A stretch of DNA of 64,000 bases from Streptomyces sp. NBC_00285 (GCF_036174265.1 NZ_CP108055.1:8246001-8310000); one strand, 5' to 3'. Numbered from the stretch's first letter, positions 38,296-47,104 are shown. Numbers and translations: made by a program. Notes: generated by a model from the sequence alone, not told the origin.

Positions 38296-39174
38296 TCAGC
38301 TCTTCACCAGCAGCCCGCGGCTGCGCAGCACCCACCGCTCCAGCGGGCTGAAGATCAGCAGGTCGATCGCGATACCGACGAACAGGATGAGAAGGATGGC
38401 CTCGAAGACCATGGCCATGTCGCTGTTGGTGCGGCCGTTCTCCAGCAGTTGACCGAGACCCACGCCCAGGTCGGGGAACTGGGCGATGATCTCCGCGGCC
38501 ATCAGCGAGCGCCAGGAGAACGCCCAACCCTGCTTGAGACCCGCGACATAACCGGGCAACGAGGCGGGCAGGGTGACGTGCCAGATGCCCTGGATGCCCG
38601 TAGCCCCCATCGTGCGGCCGGCCCGCAGGAACAACGGGGGGATCTGGTCGACACCGGACACCAGGCCGTTGGCGATGGACGGAACCGCGCCGAGCAGGAT
38701 CACCGCGTACATCATGGAGTTGTTCAGACCCAGCCAGATCACGGCCGGCGGCACCCACGCCACCGACGGCAGAGACTGCAGGCCGGACAGGATCGGTCCG
38801 ATGGCTGCCCGGATGAACTTCACCCGGGCCACGATCAGACCCAGGGGAGTGCCGATGAGCAGCGCGAAGAAGAAGCCGAGCAGGCCGCGCGAGACGCTCG
38901 TCCAGATGTAGCCGAGCAGGTCGCCCTGGAGCCAGGCGTCCTTGAACGTCGCGCCCACGGCGGCCGGCGAAGGCAGCTTGGACGGGTCGTCGACGACCGG
39001 GTACAGCAGCGCCCAGACCACGAGGACCACCGCGAGCGCGATGACCGGGGGCAGAACCTTGTTGACGAGGGTCTGGCGGAGGGTGGGGCGACCGGTGGCG
39101 TGGGTCTCCAGTGCGTCGAGGCCTGCCTCCACGCTCCCGGCGTCCTGGACCGGTGTCGTGTCAGTGCTGGCCAT
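38296..39174 (-). CDS. ABC transporter permease (sulfonate/taurine/nitrate type)
   Basis: 292 residues, about six membrane helices, BPD_transp_1 fold. The SsuC/TauC-like features VAWVPPAVIWLGLNNSMMYAV and the EAA-like loop RAGRTMGATGIQGIWHVTLPASLPG (in part) are visible. It overlaps the ATPase gene by 14 bases. The substrate is inferred from the sulfur-assimilation neighbours: probably aliphatic sulfonates, taurine or sulfate esters. Confidence 0.9.
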   Translation of the reverse strand: MASTDTTPVQDAGSVEAGLDALETHATGRPTLRQTLVNKVLPPVIALAVVLVVWALLYPVVDDPSKLPSPAAVGATFKDAWLQGDLLGYIWTSVSRGLLGFFFALLIGTPLGLIVARVKFIRAAIGPILSGLQSLPSVAWVPPAVIWLGLNNSMMYAVILLGAVPSIANGLVSGVDQIPPLFLRAGRTMGATGIQGIWHVTLPASLPGYVAGLKQGWAFSWRSLMAAEIIAQFPDLGVGLGQLLENGRTNSDMAMVFEAILLILFVGIAIDLLIFSPLERWVLRSRGLLVKS

Positions 39175-39946
39175 GACGGCGGATCTCCCCACGCAGTTCT
39201 TCGGTGATCTCACGGGCCAGTTCGGCCACGGGTGCGTCCTCGATGCGGCGCGGCTGCGGGATGTCGACCGTCCACTCGCGCGCGATCCGACCGGGGCGGG
39301 AGGACAGCAGGATCACGCGCTGCGCGAGCCGGACCGCCTCGCGCACATTGTGGGTGACGAACAGGACGGAGAGCCCGGTCTCCTCCCAGATCCGGGTGAT
39401 CTCGTCGTGCAGCACGTCCCGCGTGATGGCGTCGAGCGCCGCGAACGGCTCGTCCATCAGCAGCAGGTTGCTCTCCTGGGCCAGCGCGCGGGCCAGTGCC
39501 ACCCGCTGCCGCATACCGCCCGACAGCTCGTGGACGCGCTTGCCGTACGCGCCCTTCAGCCTCACCAGTTCGAGCAGTTCCTCGGCCTTCGCGCGCCGAT
39601 CGGGCTTGAGAACTCCCCTGAGTTTCAGGGCGAGTTCGATGTTCTTGCCGGCGGTCAGCCACGGGAAGAGGGCGTGCTCCTGGAACATCAGGGCGGGGCG
39701 GCCCTCGGTCGTGATGGAGCCGGCGGTCGGTCCGTCGAGCCCCGCCACCAGGTTCAGCAGCGTGGACTTGCCGCAGCCCGAAGCTCCCAGGAGGGTGACG
39801 AACTCGCCCGGCGCGACATCGATGCTGATGTCGTCCAGGACGAGCTGCTGCCCACCCGGTCCCGCGAAGGACTTGGAGACGTGCTCGATGCGGGCGGCGT
39901 ACTCGACGGACTCGTCGGCCTTGGCGAGCGTTGTGGTCGTAGCCAT
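39161..39946 (-). CDS. ABC transporter ATPase (sulfonate/taurine/nitrate type)
   Basis: 261 residues. Walker A GASGCGKST, Q-loop FQEHALFPW, signature LSGGMRQRVALARAL, Walker B LLLMDEPFAALD, H-loop FVTHNVREA are all intact. Closest in style to SsuB/TauB. The ATG at 39946 has an AGGAGGTGAC ribosome site. It lies 36 bp after the binding-protein gene and overlaps the permease gene. Confidence 0.95.
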   Translation of the reverse strand: MATTTTLAKADESVEYAARIEHVSKSFAGPGGQQLVLDDISIDVAPGEFVTLLGASGCGKSTLLNLVAGLDGPTAGSITTEGRPALMFQEHALFPWLTAGKNIELALKLRGVLKPDRRAKAEELLELVRLKGAYGKRVHELSGGMRQRVALARALAQESNLLLMDEPFAALDAITRDVLHDEITRIWEETGLSVLFVTHNVREAVRLAQRVILLSSRPGRIAREWTVDIPQPRRIEDAPVAELAREITEELRGEIRRHGQH

Positions 39947-39982
39947 GGTCGTCACCTCCTGGGAACTCATCGGGGACCGGGG

Positions 39983-41086
39983 TCAGCTGGTGCCGAGACC
40001 GGCGGCGTCGACCGTGGACTCACCGTCGGCCTTGAGGACCTTGTTGAGGATCGTGAGGTCGTAGATTCCGCTCAGGTCCGGCTTCTTCAGCAGACCGGCC
40101 TTGACCGCGTGCTCCGCCTCGGTGTTGAGCGTGGCGGCCAGCGGGTCGTTGGTGAACTGGATCGACTTCCACGCCGGGTCCAGGACCGCGGGCTTGAGCG
40201 CCTTGCCGGAGTCCGCCTCAAGCTGCTTGTTCGCCGCCGCCTTCGCCGCGTCCGGGTTGGCGTTGATCCACTTGTTGGCCTCCACCGACGCCTTCAGGAC
40301 GGCCTCGACCGCCTTCGGGTGCTCCTTGAGGAAGTCCTGCCGCACGATGATGTTCGTGATCACGAACTTCTTGTCGGGCCACAGCGACGCCTCGTCGAGC
40401 AGCACCTTGCCGCCCTCCGCGACCAGCTTGGACGCGGTCGGCTCCGGCACCCAGGCGCCGTCGATGGAGCCGGCCTTGTAGGCGTCCGGCGTGATCTTGT
40501 TGTCGGTGCGGACGACGGTGACGTCACCCTTGCCGCTCTGCGCGTCGACCTTCCAGCCCTGGTCGGCGATCCAGTTGAGGAACGCCACGTCCTGAGTGTT
40601 GCCCAGCTGCGGCGTCGCGATCTTCTTGCCCTTGATGTCCTTGAGGGACTTGATCTTGTCCGGGTTGACGACCAGCTTCACACCGCCGGACGCCGAACCG
40701 CCGATGATCTTCAGGCTCTTGCCGCCGGACTTGACGTAACCGTTGATCGACGGAGAGGGGCCGATCCAGCCGATGTCGATCGACTTGGAGTTGAGCGCCT
40801 CGATCTCGGACGGTCCCGCGTTGAAGGTCGCGTACGACGCCTTGGTGGCGCCCAGCTCCTTCTGGAAGAAGCCCTTGTTGACGCCCACGAGCGCGGTGCC
40901 GTGGGTCAGGTTGCCGAAGTAGCCGATCTTGACGGAGTCGAGACCGTCGATCTTCTTGGCCCCGGCGGCGACCTTGGCGGAGCTGTCGTCCTTGGCGTCG
41001 GAGCCGTAACCGCACGCGGCGAGGGTCAGCAGAGGGAGCGCGGCGATGACCGCGAGGGCGCGGCGAAGAGCGGATGAAGCAGGCAC
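39983..41086 (-). CDS. ABC transporter substrate-binding lipoprotein (sulfonate type)
   Basis: 367 residues with a lipoprotein signal (lipobox LTLAAC, Cys25). The mature protein resembles SsuA/TauA/NrtA: VKIGYFGNLTHGTALVG, NAGPSEIEALNSKSIDIGWIGPSPSING (in part), IATPQLGNTQDVAFLNW. GTG 41086 is chosen for the GAGAGGA site upstream. First gene of the binding protein-ATPase-permease set. 222 bp separate it from cysN, so it may have its own promoter. Confidence 0.92.
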   Translation of the reverse strand: MPASSALRRALAVIAALPLLTLAACGYGSDAKDDSSAKVAAGAKKIDGLDSVKIGYFGNLTHGTALVGVNKGFFQKELGATKASYATFNAGPSEIEALNSKSIDIGWIGPSPSINGYVKSGGKSLKIIGGSASGGVKLVVNPDKIKSLKDIKGKKIATPQLGNTQDVAFLNWIADQGWKVDAQSGKGDVTVVRTDNKITPDAYKAGSIDGAWVPEPTASKLVAEGGKVLLDEASLWPDKKFVITNIIVRQDFLKEHPKAVEAVLKASVEANKWINANPDAAKAAANKQLEADSGKALKPAVLDPAWKSIQFTNDPLAATLNTEAEHAVKAGLLKKPDLSGIYDLTILNKVLKADGESTVDAAGLGTS

Positions 41087-41308
41087 GGGAGGTGTTCCTC
41101 TCGGAGGCCCGGCGGTCACGGTCTCTCAGGTCGTGGCCGGGAGGTCGGCAGGTCTGCGTCTACGGCTGTGGGGGGACAGGGCGCGCAAGCGGTGCGCGTA
41201 CGTCAGCGCACACATCGCGCCACCCCGCCCTGCCCGCTGCCGAGCGCGCCGCTGCCTACGCGGCCGCCCTCCTTCGCGAACGTGGAGTAGTAGTCGGTGG
41301 AGTTCATG

Positions 41309-42646
41309 TCAGAAGTCCCACCCGTCGTCCTCGGACTCGTCCTTGACGGGCTCCGGGGACGCGAACGACTCGCCGACCATGCCCGCGGTGAGCGTGGTGC
41401 CGTCGTTCGGGTCGATCAGGATGAACGAGCCGGTGCGGCGCGAGTCGGAGTAGGAGTCGACGGGCAGCGGCTCCGCGGCACGGATCTTCACGCGGCCGAT
41501 GTCGTTGGCGACGAGCTGTCCCGGGTGCGGGTGCAGGGACAGGTCGTCGAGCGTGAGACGGGACGGGATGTCCTTGACGATCGCCTTGACCGTGCGGGTG
41601 CCGTGCTTGAGCAGCACCCGGTGGCCGACGGTCAGCGGGGCGTCCGCGACGTGGCACACCGTGGCCTCGATGTCCTGGGTGGTCGGCGGCGCGTCCTTGC
41701 TGGGCACGAGCAGGTCGCCGCGCGAGATGTCGATGTCGTCCTCCAGGAGGATCGTCACCGACTGCGTGGTCCAGGCGACGTCGACCGGCTTGCCGAGCAG
41801 GTCGATGCCGGCGATCTTCGTGGAACGGCCCGAGGGCAGCACGGTGATCTGCTCGCCGACGTGGAAGGAACCGGCGGCGATCTGGCCCGCGTAACCCCGG
41901 TAGTCGGGGTGCTCGGCGGACTGCGGGCGGATCACGTACTGCACGGGAAGGCGCGCGTGGCAGTGGCTCAGGTCATGGGTGACCGGGACCGTCTCCAGGT
42001 GCTCCAGCACGGTCGGGCCGCCGTACCAGTCCATGTTGGCGGAGGGCTCCACCACGTTGTCACCGGCGAGCGCGGAGATCGGGATCGCGGTGACCTCCGG
42101 GACGCCCAGTTCGAGGGCGTACGCCGTGAACTCCTCGGCGATCGCCGCGAAGACGGGCTCCTGGTAGTCGACCAGGTCCATCTTGTTGACGGCGAGGACC
42201 ACATGCGGCACCCGCAGCAGCGCAGCGAGAGCCGCGTGCCGGCGGGTCTGCTCCACGACCCCGTTGCGGGCGTCGATCAGGATCACCGTCAGCTCGGCCG
42301 TCGAGGCACCCGTCACCATGTTGCGGGTGTACTGCACATGGCCGGGGGTGTCGGCGAGGATGAACCGGCGCCGGGGCGTGGCGAAGTAGCGGTAGGCGAC
42401 GTCGATGGTGATGCCCTGCTCGCGCTCGGCGCGCAGCCCGTCGGTGAGAAGGGCCAGGTCGGGGGTCTCCTGGCCCCGCGACGCCGACGCCCGCTCGACC
42501 GCTTCCAACTGGTCGGTGAGGATCGACTTGGAGTCGTGCAGCAGGCGGCCCACGAGGGTCGACTTGCCGTCGTCGACGGAGCCGGCGGTGGCGAACCGCA
42601 GGAGGGTGGTCTCCGTGAGGCCGAGTTCCGTGGTGGTGGTGCTCAT
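41309..42646 (-). CDS. cysN: Sulfate adenylyltransferase subunit 1 (GTPase)
   Basis: 445-residue GTP-binding subunit of ATP sulfurylase that couples GTP hydrolysis to APS formation by CysD. G1 GSVDDGKST near the N-terminus, DTPGH (G3) and NKMD (G4) are intact, followed by elongation-factor-like beta domains. There is no fused APS kinase; that activity is encoded separately by cysC. It starts 2 bp after the cysD stop, so coupled. Confidence 0.97.
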   Translation of the reverse strand: MSTTTTELGLTETTLLRFATAGSVDDGKSTLVGRLLHDSKSILTDQLEAVERASASRGQETPDLALLTDGLRAEREQGITIDVAYRYFATPRRRFILADTPGHVQYTRNMVTGASTAELTVILIDARNGVVEQTRRHAALAALLRVPHVVLAVNKMDLVDYQEPVFAAIAEEFTAYALELGVPEVTAIPISALAGDNVVEPSANMDWYGGPTVLEHLETVPVTHDLSHCHARLPVQYVIRPQSAEHPDYRGYAGQIAAGSFHVGEQITVLPSGRSTKIAGIDLLGKPVDVAWTTQSVTILLEDDIDISRGDLLVPSKDAPPTTQDIEATVCHVADAPLTVGHRVLLKHGTRTVKAIVKDIPSRLTLDDLSLHPHPGQLVANDIGRVKIRAAEPLPVDSYSDSRRTGSFILIDPNDGTTLTAGMVGESFASPEPVKDESEDDGWDF

Positions 42647-42648
42647 GG

Positions 42649-43587
42649 CTAGAAGTACCCCTCGCGCTTGCGGTCTTCCATCGCGGCCTCGGACATCTTG
42701 TCGTCGGCGCGAGTGGCGCCGCGCTCGGTGAGCCGGGATGCGGCGATCTCCGTGATGACCTGCTCCAGGGTCACGGCGTCGGAGTCGACGGCGCCCGTGC
42801 AGGACATGTCACCGACGGTCCGGTACCGGACCTGGCGCTTCTCGACGGTCTCGCCGTCCTTGGGGCCGCCCCACTCACCGGCGGTCAGCCACATGCCGGC
42901 GCGGGCGAACACCTCACGCTCGTGCGCGAAGTAGATCTCCGGGAGTTCGATGTTCTCGCGGGCGATGTACTGCCACACGTCCAGCTCGGTCCAGTTGGAC
43001 AGGGGGAAGACGCGGACGTGTTCGCCGGGTGCGTGGCGGCCGTTGTACAGGTTCCACAGTTCGGGGCGCTGGCGGCGGGGGTCCCACTGGGAGAACTCGT
43101 CGCGCAGGGAGAAGACGCGTTCCTTGGCGCGGGCCTTCTCCTCGTCGCGGCGGCCGCCGCCGAAGACGGCGTCGAACTTCTCCGCCTGGATCTTCTCGGT
43201 CAGCGGGAGGGTCTGCAGCGGGTTGCGGGTCCCGTCGGGGCGTTCCTTGAGCACACCGCTGTCGATGTAGTCCTGGACGGAGGCCACATGAAGGCGCAGA
43301 CCGTGCTGCGCGACCGCGCGGTCGCGGTACTCCAGGACCTCGGGGAAGTTGTGTCCGGTGTCCACGTGCAGCAGCGTGAAGGGCACCGGGGCGGGGGCGA
43401 ACGCCTTCAGGGCGAGGTGCAGCATGACGATGGAGTCCTTGCCGCCGGAGAACAGGATCACCGGCCGCTCGAACTCACCCGCCACCTCACGGAAGATGTG
43501 CACCGCTTCCGACTCGAGGGCGTCCAGGTGGGACAGGGCGTACGGGGCGTCCGTGCCCTCGTCCACCGTGGCAACGGTCGTCGTCAT
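42649..43587 (-). CDS. cysD: Sulfate adenylyltransferase subunit 2
   Basis: 312-residue catalytic subunit of ATP sulfurylase (ATP + sulfate to APS + PPi), PAPS-reductase-like fold. The PP-loop SGGKDSIVMLHLALKAF, HVDTGHNFPEV, and the C-terminal KMSEAAMEDRKREGYF are family hallmarks. ATG 43587 overlaps the cysC stop (ATGA). Confidence 0.97.
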   Translation of the reverse strand: MTTTVATVDEGTDAPYALSHLDALESEAVHIFREVAGEFERPVILFSGGKDSIVMLHLALKAFAPAPVPFTLLHVDTGHNFPEVLEYRDRAVAQHGLRLHVASVQDYIDSGVLKERPDGTRNPLQTLPLTEKIQAEKFDAVFGGGRRDEEKARAKERVFSLRDEFSQWDPRRQRPELWNLYNGRHAPGEHVRVFPLSNWTELDVWQYIARENIELPEIYFAHEREVFARAGMWLTAGEWGGPKDGETVEKRQVRYRTVGDMSCTGAVDSDAVTLEQVITEIAASRLTERGATRADDKMSEAAMEDRKREGYF

Positions 43588-44120
43588 GCCAGTCCCCTCT
43601 CGGTGAGCAGCGCGTGGACCGCCGCTGCGGACTCCTGGACGGTCTGGTTCTGCGACTCGATCCGCAGATCGGGTGACTCGGGCTCCTCGTACGGGTCGTC
43701 GACGCCGGTCAGCCCGGACAGCTCGCCCGCCGCCTGCTTGGCGTACAGGCCCTTCACATCGCGTACGGAGCACACCTCGACCGGGGTCGCCACATGGATC
43801 TCCAGATATCCGGCGCCGCTCTCCTGGTGGCGCTTGCGGACGGCTTCACGGCTGTCGGCGTAGGGCGCGATGACCGGGACGAGCGTCTTGACGCCGTTGC
43901 GGGAGAGCAGTTCGGCGAGGAAGCCGATGCGCTGCACGTTGGTGTGCCGGTCCTCGCGGCTGAAGCCGAGGCCCGCCGAGATGAACTCGCGGATCTCGTC
44001 GCCGTCGAGCACCTCGACGAGGTGGCCCTCCTCGCGCAGCCGGCCTGCCAGCTCGTACGCGATGGTGGTCTTGCCGGCACTCGGCAGACCCGTGAGCCAG
44101 ACGGTGGCTCCGGTCGTCAC
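43584..44120 (-). CDS. cysC: Adenylylsulfate kinase
   Basis: 178-residue APS kinase (APS + ATP to PAPS). P-loop GLPSAGKTT, then LDGDEIREF, and the mobile-lid region near VDDPYEEP. GTG 44120 is chosen because an AAGGAG site lies 7 bases upstream. An in-frame ATG at 44147 overlapping the cysH stop by one base would add nine residues and cannot be excluded. Confidence 0.95.
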   Translation of the reverse strand: MTTGATVWLTGLPSAGKTTIAYELAGRLREEGHLVEVLDGDEIREFISAGLGFSREDRHTNVQRIGFLAELLSRNGVKTLVPVIAPYADSREAVRKRHQESGAGYLEIHVATPVEVCSVRDVKGLYAKQAAGELSGLTGVDDPYEEPESPDLRIESQNQTVQESAAAVHALLTERGLA

Positions 44121-44146
44121 GTGCGACTCCTTGTCAGTGGTGGTCA

Positions 44147-44854
44147 TCAGTGCAGCCCGCACTCGGTCTTGGCGCTTCCGGCCCAGCGGCCGGCGCGCGC
44201 GTCCTCGCCCTCGAGGACCCGACGGGTGCAGGGGGCGCAGCCGACGGAGGCGTAGCCGTCCATCAGGAGCGGGTTGGTGAGAACGCCGTGTTCGGTGACG
44301 TACGCGTCCACGTCGTCCTGGGTCCAGCGGGCGATCGGGGAGATCTTGACCTTCCGGCGCTTCTCGTCCCAGCCGACGACCGGGGTGTTCGCCCGGGTCG
44401 GGGACTCGTCGCGGCGCAGGCCGGTCGCCCAGGCCAGGTAGTTCTTCAGGCCCCGCTCCAGCGGCTCGACCTTGCGCATCCTGCAGCAGAGGTCCGGGTC
44501 GCGGTCGTGCAGCTTGGGGCCGAACTCGGCGTCCTGCTCGGCGACGGTCCGCGTCGGCGACAGCGTGATGACGTTGACGTCCATCACGGCCTCGACCGCG
44601 TCGCGGGTGCCGATGGTCTCCTCGAAGTGGTAGCCGGTGTCGAGGAAGACCACGTCCACGCCGGGCCTGGCCCGGGACGCCAGGTGGGCGACGACCGCGT
44701 CCTCCATGGAGGAGGTCACGCAGAAACGCTTGCCGAAGGTGTCGACCGCCCACTGGAGGATCTCCAGTGCGGAGGCGTCCTCCAGGTCGCGGCCCGCCTG
44801 CTCGGCGAGGGCCTTTAGATCCTCGGTCGTGCGCTCTTCCTGAACCGCGGTCAT
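44147..44854 (-). CDS. cysH: Phosphoadenylyl/adenylyl-sulfate reductase
   Basis: 235 residues. It carries the four-Cys pattern Cys123-Cys124 (DLCCRMRK) and Cys206-Cys209 (CAPC), which binds a [4Fe-4S] cluster and in other bacteria marks APS-preferring reductases. The redox-active Cys232 is in the C-terminal ECGLH. A separate APS kinase (cysC) follows directly, so both APS and PAPS may be available; substrate preference cannot be read from sequence alone. The ATG overlaps the stop of the small zinc-ribbon gene. Confidence 0.95.
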   Translation of the reverse strand: MTAVQEERTTEDLKALAEQAGRDLEDASALEILQWAVDTFGKRFCVTSSMEDAVVAHLASRARPGVDVVFLDTGYHFEETIGTRDAVEAVMDVNVITLSPTRTVAEQDAEFGPKLHDRDPDLCCRMRKVEPLERGLKNYLAWATGLRRDESPTRANTPVVGWDEKRRKVKISPIARWTQDDVDAYVTEHGVLTNPLLMDGYASVGCAPCTRRVLEGEDARAGRWAGSAKTECGLH

Positions 44855-45039
44855 ATCTGATCTCCCCCTGCTTCGCCGTGCCGAAGACCCCGGGCGAGCA
44901 GCCCGAGGAACTTCAACTGGAATGCGCGATTGCATGCCGCGCATTCCCACGCGCCGTGGGCGCCTTCCAGGGCTTCGCTCGGACGCAGGTCCTCGTCGCC
45001 GCAGTAGGGGCAGTAGAAGGGGGCGGCCCGCTCACTCAT
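44851..45039 (-). CDS. Small zinc-ribbon/rubredoxin-like protein
   Basis: 62 residues. Two CxxC pairs, CPYC (residues 10-13) and CAAC (about 33-36), should bind one metal, zinc or iron. It lies between sir and cysH with a 31-bp gap upstream and an ATGA overlap downstream, so it is translated with the reductases. A role as a redox partner or assembly factor for sulfite or APS reduction is plausible but unproven. I recall a small protein at this position in other Streptomyces sulfur operons. Confidence 0.85.
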   Translation of the reverse strand: MSERAAPFYCPYCGDEDLRPSEALEGAHGAWECAACNRAFQLKFLGLLARGLRHGEAGGDQI

Positions 45040-45070
45040 GACCCCTCCTTTCGCTGTCGTTCGCTGACGC

Positions 45071-46768
45071 TCACGACAGTGCCTCCTCGGACGCGCGGGA
45101 GGCCCAGGCGGCGAACCGCTCGCCGTCCTCGCGCTCGGCCTGGAACCGCTTCAGGACCCGCTCGACGTAGTCGGGCAGTTCCTCGGAGGTGACCTTCAGG
45201 CCGCGCACCTTGCGGCCGAACCCGGCCTCCAGGCCGAGCGCGCCGCCCAGGTGCACCTGGTAGCCCTCGACCTGCTCGCCCCGGTCGTTGAGCATCAGCT
45301 GGCCCTTGAGACCGATGTCCGCCACCTGGATACGGGCGCAGGCGTTCGGGCAGCCGTTGAGGTTGATGGTCAGCGGCTCGTCGAAGTCCGGGACGCGGCG
45401 CTCCAGTTCGTCGATCAGCTGGGAGCCGCGCGCCTTGGTCTCGACGATGGCGAGCTTGCAGTACTCGATGCCGGTGCAGGCCATGGTGCCGCGCCGGAAC
45501 GGGGACGGCTTGGCGGTGAGGTCGAGCGCCTGCAGGGCCTCGACGAGCGGCTGGACCTGCGACTCCTCGACATCGAGGATGATCATCTTCTGCTCGACGG
45601 TGGTCCGGACCCGGCCCGAGCCGTGCGTCTCCGCGACCTCGGCGATCTTCGTCAGGGTGGCGCCGTCGACACGGCCGACACGCGGGGCGAAACCGACGTA
45701 GAACAGACCGTCGTTCTGGCGGTGCACGCCGACGTGGTCGCGCCACTGGCCCGCGGGCTCGGCGGGCGCGGGACCGTCGACCAGCTTGCGCTCGAGGTAG
45801 TCGTCCTCCAGGACCTGGCGGAACTTCTCCGGGCCCCAGTCGGCGACGAGGAACTTCAGACGGGCACGCGTCCGCAGCCGCCGGTAGCCCCAGTCCCGGA
45901 AGATGCCGACCACGCCGGCCCACACGTCGGGCACCTCGTCCAGCGGCACCCAGGCGCCGAGCCGGACGCCGAGCTTGGGGTTGGTGGACAGGCCGCCGCC
46001 GACCCACAGGTCGAAGCCGGGGCCGTGCTCGGGGTGCTCGACGCCGACGAAGGCGATGTCGTTGATCTCGTGGACCACGTCGAGCAGCGGCGAACCTGAG
46101 ATCGCCGTCTTGAACTTGCGGGGCAGGTTGGAGAACTCCTTGCTGCCGATGTACCGCTCGTGGATCTCGTCGATCGCCCAGGTGCCATCGATGATCTCGT
46201 CCTCGGCGATCCCGGCGACCGGCGACCCGATGACGACACGCGGGCAGTCGCCGCAGGCCTCGGTGGTGGAGAGACCGACCGCCTCCAGGCGGTTCCAGAT
46301 CTCCGGGACGTCCTCGATGCGGATCCAGTGCAGCTGGATGTTCTGCCGGTCGGTGATGTCCGCGCTGCCGCGCGCGAACTCCTCGGAGATCCCGCCGATC
46401 ACACGCAGCTGCTGGGTGGTGAGGCGTCCGCCGTCGATCCGCACCCGCAGCATGAAGTACTTGTCGTCCAGCTCCTCCGGCTCCAGGATCGCGGTCTTGC
46501 CGCCGTCGATCCCGGGCTTGCGCTGGGTGTACAGCCCCCACCAGCGCATCCGGCCGCGCAGGTCGTTGGGGTCGATCGAGTCGAAGCCCCGCTTGGAGTA
46601 GATCGTCTCAATGCGTGTCCGCACGTTGAGACCGTCGTCGTCCTTCTTGAACTGCTCGTTGCCGTTCAGCGGGGTGTGGTGCCCCGCGGCCCACTGACCC
46701 TCACCGCGGTGACGGCTCACCTTGCGGCGGGGCGCTGCGGCGGCAGGGTTCTGCGGGGTGGCGGCCAT
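45071..46768 (-). CDS. sir: Sulfite reductase (ferredoxin type, siroheme/4Fe-4S)
   Basis: 565-residue nitrite/sulfite reductase family hemoprotein. Two ferredoxin-like half-domains alternate with two siroheme domains. The cluster/siroheme cysteines are in MACTGIEYCKLA (near 430) and LNGCPNACARIQ (near 470). It reduces sulfite to sulfide with six electrons from ferredoxin. It is first of the block sir-(zinc ribbon)-cysH-cysC-cysD-cysN. ATG 46768. A cysteine-containing leader peptide and two inverted repeats lie upstream, suggesting control by cysteine supply and by a repressor. Confidence 0.96.
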   Translation of the reverse strand: MAATPQNPAAAAPRRKVSRHRGEGQWAAGHHTPLNGNEQFKKDDDGLNVRTRIETIYSKRGFDSIDPNDLRGRMRWWGLYTQRKPGIDGGKTAILEPEELDDKYFMLRVRIDGGRLTTQQLRVIGGISEEFARGSADITDRQNIQLHWIRIEDVPEIWNRLEAVGLSTTEACGDCPRVVIGSPVAGIAEDEIIDGTWAIDEIHERYIGSKEFSNLPRKFKTAISGSPLLDVVHEINDIAFVGVEHPEHGPGFDLWVGGGLSTNPKLGVRLGAWVPLDEVPDVWAGVVGIFRDWGYRRLRTRARLKFLVADWGPEKFRQVLEDDYLERKLVDGPAPAEPAGQWRDHVGVHRQNDGLFYVGFAPRVGRVDGATLTKIAEVAETHGSGRVRTTVEQKMIILDVEESQVQPLVEALQALDLTAKPSPFRRGTMACTGIEYCKLAIVETKARGSQLIDELERRVPDFDEPLTINLNGCPNACARIQVADIGLKGQLMLNDRGEQVEGYQVHLGGALGLEAGFGRKVRGLKVTSEELPDYVERVLKRFQAEREDGERFAAWASRASEEALS

Positions 46769-46893
46769 CGTTGTACGTCCTTCGGGACAGGCGGGAAGCG
46801 GCTCTTACCTGCGGGTACGGGCGCATGGGTGTACGTGCGCGTCCTTGCGCACGACGGAGAACGGGAGAATGTGCCGGGTGACGCTGCGGCTCG

Positions 46894-46953
46894 TCAGCGC
46901 ACCGGACAGATGGCGCTGGACATGCGGCCGAGATCGACGTGCCGCCGACTCAC
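46894..46953 (-). CDS. Cysteine-containing leader peptide (attenuator)
   Basis: GTG start, 19 residues beginning MSRRHVDLGRMSSAIC, with a single Cys at position 16 three residues from the end. It matches the short 'putative leader peptide' class found upstream of sulfur and cysteine genes in Streptomyces, with the RRHVDL...SSAIC pattern. Cysteine-responsive leader ORFs are established in actinobacteria: ribosome stalling or termination at Cys codons alters expression downstream. Here it should adjust the sir-cys operon to cysteinyl-tRNA supply. It is too short for usual gene finders. Confidence 0.85.
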   Translation of the reverse strand: MSRRHVDLGRMSSAICPVR

Positions 46954-46999
46954 CAAGGCAATTCCAGTTCCAGACATGACGGAAGCGTGTCACGGCGTT

Positions 47000-47032
47000 C
47001 TGGACACAGTCCAGCTTTATCCACCATGTGGA
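47000..47032 (-). promoter_or_regulatory. Paired inverted repeats near the sulfur operon promoter
   Basis: CTGGACACAGTCCAG (47000-47014, perfect 6-3-6) and TCCACCATGTGGA (47020-47032, perfect 5-3-5) are 5 bp apart and share a GGAC/GTCC-like core. Read on the minus strand, a -10-like GGATAA lies between them, so a repressor bound here would block initiation. These are the best operator candidates for the cys operon. Confidence 0.5.
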
Positions 47033-47104
47033 CACCCTTGTCTCGTCAGGCGAGACGATGGTGTCGTTGGTCACAAAGATCGCGAGCCCTCTTGTTCTCG
47101 CAGG

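Larger units (their letters stand above)
46769..47104. other. Upstream control region of the sulfur operon
   Basis: 336 bp before sir (minus strand). From promoter to gene it holds inverted repeats at 47020-47032 and 47000-47014, the leader peptide ORF at 46953-46894, and about 125 bp of leader before the sir ATG. No other gene is seen. Confidence 0.6.

Noticed and set aside
46769..47104. SAM-type riboswitch before the sulfur operon
   Set aside because: I could not find the conserved core or pseudoknot partners by eye, while the leader peptide explains the region better.
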